Part shown: positions 52,646 to 60,777 of the stretch, in pieces
Position numbering within the stretch: position 1 is the stretch's first letter
How the letters are laid out: each line of letters opens with the position of its first letter
Assembly: GCF_900129655.1 (NCBI RefSeq)
Contig: NZ_FQWK01000003.1
Location: 1-64,000 of the forward strand
DNA length: 64,000 bases
Source: Bacteroides clarus YIT 12056
Lineage (GTDB): Bacteria > Bacteroidota > Bacteroidia > Bacteroidales > Bacteroidaceae
Reading direction: 5' to 3'
Position numbers and translations under genes: made by a program
Notes under the pieces: generated by a model
What the model was told of the DNA's origin: nothing
Seen by the model: only the letters and a program-made list of their open reading frames with translations
The model's database searches: none

Positions 52646-53419
52646 ATGAAACAAGTGTATATCATCAACGAGAATCACCCCAAGTTACTCCTTTTCTTTG
52701 CCGGATGGGCGGCAGATGAAACTCCTTTCAAGCAGTATCATCCCAAGGATACGGACTACATGATTTGCTACGACTACCGCACACCGGACTTCGACACGTC
52801 CGTCTTCGACCGTTACCGGCAGATAAACGTGGTAGCCTGGTCTATGGGTGTGTGGGCAGGCTCTCTCATACTCAGCCAAGTTCCCCGGGAAAAGATTTTC
52901 AGTATAGCCTTCAACGGAAGTACAAGCCCCATAGACAATCTGGAAGGTATTCCCGTGCAAACCTATCAGGCCACTTTCGACGGACTCACCCCCGCCTCGC
53001 TCCAGAAGTTCCTGCGCCGCATGTGCAAGGACAGCAACGCCTACAAGGCCTTCATGGAAATAACTCCCCGACGGGACTTCGATGAAATCAAGGAAGAACT
53101 GAGGCTCATCCGGGAGCGGTACTTCGAGATGTTTGGAAACATGGAGCATAAAGGTTATGATGAGGAGACTGAAGAAAGGTTTCAGGAGAACTTCGAAAGG
53201 TACGAATACGACTACGATTACGCCTTTATCGGCAGCAACGACCGGATTTTTCCGCCTGAAAACCTGGAAATGAACCACGACAACCTGATGTGCAACAATG
53301 TAATCCTGACGGACAGCGCACACTATGACGCGTCCATGTTCCGTTTTCTGTTGCAGGACATGTGGGAAATGCCCATCGATGACTTTATGCACCACCTCAA
53401 ATCCATCAATATCGAATGA
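52646..53419 (+). CDS. bioG: Pimeloyl-ACP methyl ester esterase, BioG type (DUF452)
   Basis: 257 residues, alpha/beta-hydrolase-like. LLLFFAGWAADETPF (about 12-26), YDYRTPDFD and the nucleophile elbow VVAWSMGVWAG (serine about 71) match BioG, which replaces BioH by removing the methyl group from pimeloyl-ACP methyl ester. The catalytic histidine is probably in LTDSAHYDASMF. It lies between bioF and bioC, as expected. Confidence 0.9.
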   Translation: MKQVYIINENHPKLLLFFAGWAADETPFKQYHPKDTDYMICYDYRTPDFDTSVFDRYRQINVVAWSMGVWAGSLILSQVPREKIFSIAFNGSTSPIDNLEGIPVQTYQATFDGLTPASLQKFLRRMCKDSNAYKAFMEITPRRDFDEIKEELRLIRERYFEMFGNMEHKGYDEETEERFQENFERYEYDYDYAFIGSNDRIFPPENLEMNHDNLMCNNVILTDSAHYDASMFRFLLQDMWEMPIDDFMHHLKSINIE

Positions 53420-53432
53420 AACGACAGAGGAA

Positions 53433-54467
53433 ATGACTTGCAACGCCCAATCCATTGACAAAGCTCTCGTGGCACGGCGCTTTGCCCATGCGCGAGACAC
53501 ATACGGCAGCGAAGCCCGCGTACAGCAGCAGGTTGCGGAAAAAATGCTGCGCCTGCTCACGGCGCACGCCTGTACATCCGCTACCGCACCGGACGGTAAC
53601 GGTGACAGGCAACAGCCGCGGAACGCCGCCCTTTCCTTCCGTCATATTGCGGAGTTCGGATGCGGTACGGGCTGTTACTCCCGCCTGTTGCTGCGCACGT
53701 TGCAACCGGAAACGTTGCTGCTTAACGACCTGTGCCCCGAAATGGAAGAGTGCATACACGACTTGCTGACGGGTGGCGGGCGTCTGCCATGCGCTCCTCA
53801 GGCTGGCAACGCCTCTGGGGTTCTTTACGATGCCGATGTGGAACTTTACAGCGCCGAAACTCCATCCGAGAGCACCAAAGTACCATCCGAAAACGCCAAA
53901 GTGCCATCTGAAAACGCCAAAGTGCCATCTGAAAACACCAAAGCGCCACTTTGCGGAAGCTCTCCTGCAACTACCGCCGTCAGCTTTCTGCCGTGTGACG
54001 CGGAAACGCTTGATTTCCCGCAAGGGACGGACTTGATAACGTCCTGCTCCACCTTGCAATGGTTTGCCGATACGGAACGGTTCTTCGCCCGTTGCCACCG
54101 CTTTCTGTCGGACGGCGGCATTCTTGCATTCAGTACTTTCGGGAAGAAGAATATGCGGGAGATACATACCCTGACCGGACACGGACTGGAGTATCTGTCG
54201 CTCGATAACCTGAAAGTCCTGCTCTCTCCCCGTTTCGAGATTCTTTATGCCGAAGAAGAGATTGTCTCCCTGTCGTTCGGCACTCCGCTCGAAGTGTTGC
54301 GACACCTCAAACAAACCGGAGTTACCGGCACGGAAAAGAGGGTTTGGACACGCGGACGTTTGCAGAGTTTCTGTGATGAATATATACGGATGTGCGGCAA
54401 CGACGACCGCAGCGTTTCGCTGACTTATCACCCGATTTATGTGATTGCGAGGAAGAGGGAAAGATAA
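53433..54467 (+). CDS. bioC: Malonyl-ACP O-methyltransferase with repetitive insertion
   Basis: 344 residues from 53433 (AGAGGAA Shine-Dalgarno just upstream); BioC is usually about 250-280. It methylates malonyl-ACP to start pimelate synthesis. SAM motif I is IAEFGCGTGCYS (about 72-83), and LPCDAETLDFP and DLITSCSTLQWF follow. Between these parts lies a block (about 144-171) of seven-residue units of the type VPSENAK from a 21-bp DNA repeat, plus a less regular flanking segment and another insert at about 46-66. The gene end (GRER, stop) begins AAGATAA-type seven-base repeats. Confidence 0.92.
   Translation: MTCNAQSIDKALVARRFAHARDTYGSEARVQQQVAEKMLRLLTAHACTSATAPDGNGDRQQPRNAALSFRHIAEFGCGTGCYSRLLLRTLQPETLLLNDLCPEMEECIHDLLTGGGRLPCAPQAGNASGVLYDADVELYSAETPSESTKVPSENAKVPSENAKVPSENTKAPLCGSSPATTAVSFLPCDAETLDFPQGTDLITSCSTLQWFADTERFFARCHRFLSDGGILAFSTFGKKNMREIHTLTGHGLEYLSLDNLKVLLSPRFEILYAEEEIVSLSFGTPLEVLRHLKQTGVTGTEKRVWTRGRLQSFCDEYIRMCGNDDRSVSLTYHPIYVIARKRER
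53862..53947. repeat. 21-bp in-frame repeat inside bioC
   Basis: Four units of the form CCATCTGAAAACGCCAAAGTG with a 21-base step, encoding PSENAKV-type repeats. The step keeps the reading frame. Confidence 0.85.
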
Positions 54468-54520
54468 AAGATTAAAGATAAAAACATGAAAGATAAAGAA
54501 TAAAGGATATTAGTAATAGA

Positions 54521-54612
54521 GTAACCTAAGGCTGAAAGCCTTCTATCGCAAAGCCCGGGGTAACACCCCGGGAATACGAATATAACCAACATTGCGCCCT
54601 GTAAGGGCAAAA
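54521..54612. repeat. Half copy of the family B multi-hairpin element
   Basis: GTAACCTAAGGCTGAAAGCC, then GCCCGGGGTAACACCCCGGG and GCGCCCTGTAAGGGC in the same order and spacing as the left half of 38683-38883. The mirrored half is absent. It splits bioD from the rest of the biotin genes. Confidence 0.8.
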
Positions 54613-54639
54613 AAGATAAAATATAAAGTATAAAAAGAC

Positions 54640-55302
54640 ATGAATACCGACATCTATTTCATCAGCGGTATCGATACCGATGCCGGAAAAAGCTACTGCA
54701 CCGCCTGGTACGCCAAGCAGCTATCCCAAAACGGACAGCGTGTCATCACCCAGAAATTCATCCAAACCGGCAACACCGGCCATTCCGAAGACATCGACCT
54801 TCACCGCCGTATCATGGGCACAGGCTACCTGCCCGAAGATAAAGAAGGGCTCACCATGCCCGAAATCTTCTCCTACCCCTGCTCTCCCCACCTTGCGGCG
54901 CGTATCGACAACCGCCCCATCGACTTCGGCAAAATAGAGCGCGCCACCCGCGAACTCGCCCGCCGCTACGACATCGTACTGGTAGAAGGCGCCGGCGGCC
55001 TGATGGTTCCCCTGACGGAAGAATATCTCACCATAGACTACATCGCCGAGAAAAACTATCCCCTTATTTTCGTAACATCCGGCAAACTGGGCAGCATCAA
55101 TCACACCCTGCTAAGCCTTGAAGCCGTTAAACACCGGGGAATCACACTCGACACCGTATTGTACAACCTTTATCCCACGGTAGAGGACACGACCATACAA
55201 AACGATACGATGCAATACATACGGGACTACCTTGCCAGGCACTTCCCCGAAACGAAGTTTGAAGTCGTGCCGGAAATAAATAATCCGCGTCAGGCCATGT
55301 AA
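54640..55302 (+). CDS. bioD: Dethiobiotin synthetase
   Basis: 220 residues. It closes the ureido ring of dethiobiotin using ATP and CO2. P-loop GIDTDAGKSYC (about 10-20), QKFIQTGN and VEGAGGLMVPL are diagnostic. Preceded by seven-base AGATAAA-type repeats and the half element, but same strand and probably same transcript as bioC. Confidence 0.94.
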   Translation: MNTDIYFISGIDTDAGKSYCTAWYAKQLSQNGQRVITQKFIQTGNTGHSEDIDLHRRIMGTGYLPEDKEGLTMPEIFSYPCSPHLAARIDNRPIDFGKIERATRELARRYDIVLVEGAGGLMVPLTEEYLTIDYIAEKNYPLIFVTSGKLGSINHTLLSLEAVKHRGITLDTVLYNLYPTVEDTTIQNDTMQYIRDYLARHFPETKFEVVPEINNPRQAM

Positions 55303-55318
55303 TCTGTGCCGAATTTCG

Positions 55319-55326
55319 TAACTTTG
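55319..55326 (+). promoter_or_regulatory. Promoter -7 box before glycosyltransferase
   Basis: TAACTTTG fits TAnnTTTG, 26 bases upstream of the ATG. No clear -33 box. Confidence 0.4.
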
Positions 55327-55351
55327 CACGTTATAAAACGTCATAGGACAC

Positions 55352-56524
55352 ATGGAAGCATTTACATTCGATACAACCGAGAAGATATTACTCGCAGCGA
55401 CGGGAACTCTTTTTATCATTCAAGCCCTTTATTACTTTTGTCTGTACAACCGTATTCACATGCGCAGCCGTGCCGTGAAACGAGACAATGTGCACTTTTC
55501 CCAGGAGCTCCCCCCTGTATCGGTCATCATCTGCGCCCGTGAAGAATCCGAGAACCTGCGCCGCAATCTGGCCGCTGTGCTGGAACAGGATTATCCGCAG
55601 TTTGAGGTTATCGTTATCAATGACGGCGATACGGACGAAAGCGAAGATTACCTCACCCTGCTGGAAGAGAAATACCCGCACCTCTACCACAGCTTCGTCC
55701 CCGACTCTTCACGCTATATCAGCCGCAAGAAGCTCGCCGCCACTCTCGGCGTGAAAGCCAGCAAATACGACTGGCTCGTCTTTACCGAAGCCGACTGCCG
55801 TCCGCAAAGCGACCAATGGCTCCGACTGCTGGCACGTAACTTCACTTCGCGTACGCAAGTCGTTCTGGGATATAGCGGTTATGAGCGCGGCAAAGGCTGG
55901 CTGCACAAACGTGTGGCGTTCGACAACCTGTTCAGTTCCATGCGTTACCTCGGTTTTGCGCTTGCCGGAAGCCCTTATATGGGCATCGGGCGCAACCTCG
56001 CCTACCGCAAAGAACTGTTCTACCGGGAGAAAGGCTTCTCCGCGCATCTCAACCTTCAACGCGGCGATGACGACCTGTTTATCAACCATGTAGCCACAGC
56101 CGAGAATACCCGTGTAGAAACCGATGCGGATGCTATCGTACGCATGCAACCCGTATTCCGCGCCAAAGACTGGCGGGAAGAAAAGATAGGCTACGCATCT
56201 ACCGCCCGCCTCTACCACGGTGCGCAACGCTGGCTGGCCGGATTGGAAACCACCACCCGCCTGGCGTTCCATGCCGCATGGATAGCCGCGCTCGCAGCAG
56301 GTATACTGCATTTTCACTGGCTGGCGGCGGGCATCGCGTTCCTTATCTGTATATTTCGGTTTATCCTGCAAGCCATCATCATCAACAAGACCGCAAAAGA
56401 TTTGAACGACCAACGCAGATACTACTGGTCACTGCCCGTATTCGACGTGCTTCAACCTTTGCAGTCTCTCCGTTGGAAACTCTACTGCCTGTTTAGAAAG
56501 AAAAGCGGATTCCTGAGAAAATAA
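55352..56524 (+). CDS. Membrane glycosyltransferase family 2
   Basis: 390 residues. N-terminal helix (about 13-31), GT-A domain with PPVSVIICAREESENL, VINDGDTDES, FTEADCRP (ExD in place of DxD, about 149) and GDDDLFINHVA, then two C-terminal helices (about 310-350). Resembles processive polysaccharide or lipid glycosyltransferases. Monocistronic and away from the exopolysaccharide operon, so its product is not clear. Confidence 0.82.
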   Translation: MEAFTFDTTEKILLAATGTLFIIQALYYFCLYNRIHMRSRAVKRDNVHFSQELPPVSVIICAREESENLRRNLAAVLEQDYPQFEVIVINDGDTDESEDYLTLLEEKYPHLYHSFVPDSSRYISRKKLAATLGVKASKYDWLVFTEADCRPQSDQWLRLLARNFTSRTQVVLGYSGYERGKGWLHKRVAFDNLFSSMRYLGFALAGSPYMGIGRNLAYRKELFYREKGFSAHLNLQRGDDDLFINHVATAENTRVETDADAIVRMQPVFRAKDWREEKIGYASTARLYHGAQRWLAGLETTTRLAFHAAWIAALAAGILHFHWLAAGIAFLICIFRFILQAIIINKTAKDLNDQRRYYWSLPVFDVLQPLQSLRWKLYCLFRKKSGFLRK

Positions 56525-56534
56525 ATCCATTCCA

Positions 56535-56690
56535 CGGGGCGGAGTTATTCGCCTTGCGGAATGAAAATATCTATCCCGTGGGATGAAATTATTCGTCCCA
56601 TGAGATGAAAACCACCCGTCCCGTAAGATGAAAATATCCGTTCCGTAAGACGAAATCATCCATCCCGTAAGACGGATTCGGCTCTGCAGT
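56535..56690. repeat. 22-bp degenerate tandem repeat between convergent genes
   Basis: Six or seven units of the form GATGAAAATATCCGTTCCGTAA with a 22-base step (one unit of 23). Most carry both TGA and TAA. It fills the gap between the glycosyltransferase and the permease. Confidence 0.8.
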
Positions 56691-56718
56691 GACAGGAATT
56701 TGATTGCCCTACCCGCTC

Positions 56719-57963
56719 TTACTCGTAGCGCATGGAATTTGCCGGATGAATCCGTGTAATAAGGTATGACGGCCCCAGCAACATAATGACCGAAGCCAGC
56801 AGCGTACCGACATTCAGCAACAAGAAAATCCAGATATTGAAAGACACGGGAACGGTGTCCATATAGTAGGTTTCGGGGTCCAGGCGGAACAGGCCGAACC
56901 ATTTCTGGATAAAGTAAAAAGCCAGTCCTATCACATTGCCCCACAACATTCCCTTTCCGATAAGGAATACCGCCAGCCAAAGAAACAGCTTGCGGATAGT
57001 GAGATTATTCGCGCCCAAAGATTTCAGAACGCCAATCATGGAAGTACGCTCGATGATGATAATCAGCAATCCCGACACCATCGTGAAGCCGGCAACACCG
57101 GTCATCAGGATAAGGATAACCCATATATTGACATCCAGAATGCCGAGCCATGCAAAAATCTGCGGGTTCAGTTGCTCCACATTGAGCACACAGTAGTCCG
57201 CTCCGTACGGGTCGGGGCGCCGGCTCACCTCATCGGCTATCCGGTAGGTGGCTTCTTCCAGTTTATCGTAGTCGTATAGCTCCAGCTCCACTCCGCTCAC
57301 CTGGTCGGGGCGCCATTTGTTCAGGCGGTTCACCAAGCACAAGTCGGTGAGCAGGAACAGGTTATCGTACTCGGAAAAGTTGGTCTGGTAAATGCCCGTG
57401 ACGGTCAGACGGCGGGCACGCACCTCATCCTGTATATAATAGGTGTCTATCTTATCGCCGAGCTTCAGTTTCATCTTGTCGGCCATCGCCTTCGAAATGA
57501 CGACACGGTTGGTAGAAGCCGAGTCGCTGAACTGCGGAAACTCTCCCTCTACCAGGTGGCGACGGAAGAAAGAACTGCCGTACTCAGGCCCGATACCCTT
57601 CAGCACCATCCCCTGAAAGGCGTCGGACGTCTTTATCATCCCCGGCTTGGTGGAATAGCGTTGCACATGTTTCACGTCGGGATTATCTGCGAGGGCGGCA
57701 ATCATGCTGTCCGTCACAGCTATGGGGCGGGTTTCAAAAGAACGCGCCGCGTCCGAATTGCTTATCTGGATATGCGAGCCGAAACCGATTATCTTATCGC
57801 GCACCTCGCTCTTGAAACCGATTATCACCGACACAGCGATAATCATCACCGCCAATCCGATAGCGACACCGACAGTCGCTATCAGCACGGCAGGACGGGA
57901 AACTTGCTTTCCGGCATCGGAACTGCGGTAAATACGCAGCGCTATGAAACGGGATAAATTCAT
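56719..57963 (-). CDS. FtsX-family permease, LolC/LolE-like
   Basis: 414 residues. One N-terminal helix (about 22-46), a large periplasmic domain (about 50-270) and three C-terminal helices (about 285-400), the topology of lipoprotein-releasing ABC permeases. LSRFIALRIYRS and VIGFKSEVRDKIIGFGSHIQI match LolC/LolE. It would extract lipoproteins from the inner membrane together with an ATPase (LolD), which is not encoded next to it. Ends with PSYLITRIHPANSMRYE, the usual FtsX C-terminal signature. Confidence 0.85.
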   Translation of the reverse strand: MNLSRFIALRIYRSSDAGKQVSRPAVLIATVGVAIGLAVMIIAVSVIIGFKSEVRDKIIGFGSHIQISNSDAARSFETRPIAVTDSMIAALADNPDVKHVQRYSTKPGMIKTSDAFQGMVLKGIGPEYGSSFFRRHLVEGEFPQFSDSASTNRVVISKAMADKMKLKLGDKIDTYYIQDEVRARRLTVTGIYQTNFSEYDNLFLLTDLCLVNRLNKWRPDQVSGVELELYDYDKLEEATYRIADEVSRRPDPYGADYCVLNVEQLNPQIFAWLGILDVNIWVILILMTGVAGFTMVSGLLIIIIERTSMIGVLKSLGANNLTIRKLFLWLAVFLIGKGMLWGNVIGLAFYFIQKWFGLFRLDPETYYMDTVPVSFNIWIFLLLNVGTLLASVIMLLGPSYLITRIHPANSMRYE

Positions 57964-57983
57964 CAGTAGTATTATATATCTTC

Positions 57984-58066
57984 CGATTTCTTCCGGGCAC
58001 GGGTTACACGGATTCCGCAGGCTTTCTTAATCCTTTCTCCGTGAAATCCGTGTAATCCGCGCCCTA
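57984..58066. repeat. Inverted repeat, family C copy 3
   Basis: GGGCACGGGTTACACGGATT at the left is mirrored by AATCCGTGTAATCCGCGCCC at the right, with mismatches. It lies between the permease and aminotransferase genes. Confidence 0.65.
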
Positions 58067-58112
58067 TTCTTACATTCGACAGACCGATTATCCGGTACAC
58101 CTTCCCGAACAA

Positions 58113-59312
58113 CTATTCCGTACGTCCCGGATAGGCTTCGAGCGCTTTGGAGAGCACAAACAGCGCACGGGTCAAATCTTCTTTCTTCAAGACGTAAGCT
58201 ATGCGCACCTCGTTGCGGCCGGAACCCGGAGTGGTATAAAAGCCGGAAGCCGGAGCCATGAAAACGGTCTGGCCTTCGTACTCGAATTCGGAAAGACACC
58301 ATGCGCAGAACTTGTCCGAATCGTCTACGGGCAGCTTGGCCACGGTATAAAACGCTCCCATAGGAATGGGCGAATATACGCCGGGAATACGGTTCAGACC
58401 GTCAATCAGACACTTACGGCGTTCCACGTATTCGTCGTAGGTATCGCGCAAGTAGTCTTCTCCGGCATCCAGGGATGCTTCGGCGGCAATCTGGCCTATC
58501 AACGGCGGGCTCAAACGCGCCTGGCAGAACTTCATAACGGCATCGCGTATCTCCTTGTTCTTCGTTATCAGCGCACCGATACGAATACCGCATTCGGAAT
58601 AACGCTTGGAAACGGAATCTATCAGAACCACGTTATTCTCGATACCTTCCAGGTGGCAGGCGGAGATGTATGGGGAACCCGTATAGATAAACTCACGATA
58701 CACTTCGTCGGAGAAGAGGAAAAGGTCGTACTTCTTCACGAGGTCGCGTATCTGATTCATCTCGCGACGGGTATACAGATAACCGGTAGGATTATTGGGA
58801 TTACAAATCAGGATGGCGCGGGTGCGGTCGTTTATCAACTCCTCGAACTTCTCCACTTTAGGCAGCGAGAACCCCTCTTCTATGGTCGTCGCAATCGTAC
58901 GGATTTTAGCGCCGGCGGAAATGGCAAACGCCATATAGTTGGCATAAGCCGGTTCCGGCACGATAATCTCGTCCCCCGGATTAAGACAGGCCATAAATGA
59001 GAACAACACGGCTTCCGAACCGCCGGAAGTAATGATTATATCATCGGCGGTGAGCTTGATGTTGTATTTATCGTAATATCCCACCAACTTTTCACGATAG
59101 CTGCGATAGCCCGCGCTGGGACTGTACTCCAACACCTTACGGTCAATATTGCGAATGGCGTCAATCGCGACTTGCGGCGTAGGCAGGTCGGGCTGTCCGA
59201 TATTGAGGTGGAATACATGGGTGCCCCGTTGCTTGGCTGCATCTGCCAAAGGAGCCAGCTTTCTGATAGGAGATGCGGGCATCTCCATTCCGCGAATAGA
59301 AATTGTTGGCAT
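58113..59312 (-). CDS. Class I/II PLP-dependent aminotransferase
   Basis: 399 residues, aspartate/aromatic aminotransferase fold. FHLNIGQPDLPTP (about 35-47), EYSPSAGYRSYREKL, SGGSEAVLF, LICNPNNPTGYLY and the PLP lysine in IDSVSKRYSECGIRIG (about 237) are all in place. The amino donor and keto-acid specificity cannot be read from sequence. A TACATTTG -7 box on the minus strand (59345-59352) precedes it. Confidence 0.9.
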   Translation of the reverse strand: MPTISIRGMEMPASPIRKLAPLADAAKQRGTHVFHLNIGQPDLPTPQVAIDAIRNIDRKVLEYSPSAGYRSYREKLVGYYDKYNIKLTADDIIITSGGSEAVLFSFMACLNPGDEIIVPEPAYANYMAFAISAGAKIRTIATTIEEGFSLPKVEKFEELINDRTRAILICNPNNPTGYLYTRREMNQIRDLVKKYDLFLFSDEVYREFIYTGSPYISACHLEGIENNVVLIDSVSKRYSECGIRIGALITKNKEIRDAVMKFCQARLSPPLIGQIAAEASLDAGEDYLRDTYDEYVERRKCLIDGLNRIPGVYSPIPMGAFYTVAKLPVDDSDKFCAWCLSEFEYEGQTVFMAPASGFYTTPGSGRNEVRIAYVLKKEDLTRALFVLSKALEAYPGRTE

Positions 59313-59445
59313 GAGTTTTTTATATCATTTTATCATTTAAGTCGCAAATGTAGTGATTTATTTGATACTGAAGGGAAGCTAAGACATAAAAACTTTAAAA
59401 ACCTTATCTATATTAAAAACACTATGCTATTTCAAAAGAATCTTG

Positions 59446-59453
59446 TACCTTTG
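59446..59453 (+). promoter_or_regulatory. Promoter -7 box before fucose-isomerase-like gene
   Basis: TACCTTTG fits TAnnTTTG, 70 bases before the ATG. Confidence 0.45.
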
Positions 59454-59522
59454 AAATAGTAAACAAATGGACAACTACAACCGTTTTATCATAAACCAAC
59501 ATTAAAAATAGTAAGTAATACC

Positions 59523-60758
59523 ATGGTCATCAACCTAATAACTTTTGCTTCACTGTTACATAAGCAAGCATCTGTTCGCAGTTCCCATGAAATAATATTG
59601 ACTGAGTTGGAGAAATATTTCACCGTCAATTTCATAGATTATCAAGATATTAACAAGCTGACCCCCGATGACTTCAGCATCCTGTTCATCGCCACCGGCG
59701 GAGTGGAACGACTGGTCATCCAGCATTTCGAATCGCTTCCCCGCCCCGCCATCATCCTTGCGGACGGCATGCAGAACTCACTCGCCGCCGCCCTCGAAAT
59801 ATCTTCCTGGCTGCGCGGACGCGGCATGAAAAGCGAAATCCTTCACGGCGAACTGTCCGAAATCATCAAACGCATTTTTGTACTCCACAGCAACTTCATG
59901 GCGCAACGCAGCCTTTTCGGGATGCGCATCGGCGTGATAGGCGCCCCGTCCGGCTGGCTCATTGCCAGCAACGTGGATTATCTGCTTGCCAAGCGGCGTT
60001 GGGGAGTGGAATACACCGATGTCGCCCTTGACCGCATCTACGAATATTACGCTCAAATCACCGATGACGAAGTGGGCGAAGCATGCGCCCGCCTCGCCGG
60101 AAAAGCGCTTGCCTGCCGGGAAGCGTCCCCCGAAGATATGATAAAGGCGATGCGCCTGTACCGGGCTATCCGAAAGATTGTGGACGAAGACCGCTTAAGT
60201 GCGCTCACCCTGAGCTGCTTCCGTCTGATAGAGCAGACGGGCACTACCGGATGCCTGGCGCTTTCCCTGCTGAACGACGAGGGTATCATCGCCGGATGCG
60301 AAGGCGATTTGCAATCCATATTCACCATGCTCACCGCCAAAGTGCTTACAGGGAAACCCGCTTTCATGGCCAACCCGTCCATGATTAACGCGCGCACCAA
60401 CGAAATCATACTGGCGCATTGTACAATCGGCATCGCGCAGACAGAGCAGTTCATCATCCGCAATCACTTTGAAACGGAAAGCGGTATCGGCATACAGGGA
60501 ATACTGCCCACCGGAGACGTGACAATCGTGAAATGCGGCGGAGAATGCCTGGATGAGTATTACCTCGGTACGGGCACGCTCATCGAGAACACCAATTACA
60601 TCAATATGTGCCGCACGCAGGTACGCATAAAAATGAATGCTCCGGCAGAATATTTCCTGAGAAATCCGCTGGGAAACCATCACATCCTGTTGCATGGCAA
60701 CCATGAACAAATACTTGACGAGTTCTTGCAGTCGAACGGATGCAAGAGGATAGAATAA
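59523..60758 (+). CDS. Fucose/arabinose-isomerase-like protein of unknown substrate
   Basis: 411 residues. The second half resembles the C-terminal part of the FucI/AraA sugar isomerase fold: GMRIGVIGAPSGWLIAS (about 137-153), LTLSCFRLIEQTGTTGCLALSLLNDEGIIAGCEGDL (about 228-263) and EIILAHCTI. The first 130 residues are a Rossmann-like domain (FSILFIATGGVERL, ILADGMQNSLAAAL). Family isomerases use Mn2+ bound by Glu/Asp/His; the Glu in CEGD and the His in LAHCT could serve. It is shorter than FucI (about 590) and stands alone. A sugar isomerase or a regulatory relative are both possible. Confidence 0.65.
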   Translation: MVINLITFASLLHKQASVRSSHEIILTELEKYFTVNFIDYQDINKLTPDDFSILFIATGGVERLVIQHFESLPRPAIILADGMQNSLAAALEISSWLRGRGMKSEILHGELSEIIKRIFVLHSNFMAQRSLFGMRIGVIGAPSGWLIASNVDYLLAKRRWGVEYTDVALDRIYEYYAQITDDEVGEACARLAGKALACREASPEDMIKAMRLYRAIRKIVDEDRLSALTLSCFRLIEQTGTTGCLALSLLNDEGIIAGCEGDLQSIFTMLTAKVLTGKPAFMANPSMINARTNEIILAHCTIGIAQTEQFIIRNHFETESGIGIQGILPTGDVTIVKCGGECLDEYYLGTGTLIENTNYINMCRTQVRIKMNAPAEYFLRNPLGNHHILLHGNHEQILDEFLQSNGCKRIE

Positions 60759-60777
60759 GGCTGTAAACGCTCCGCAA

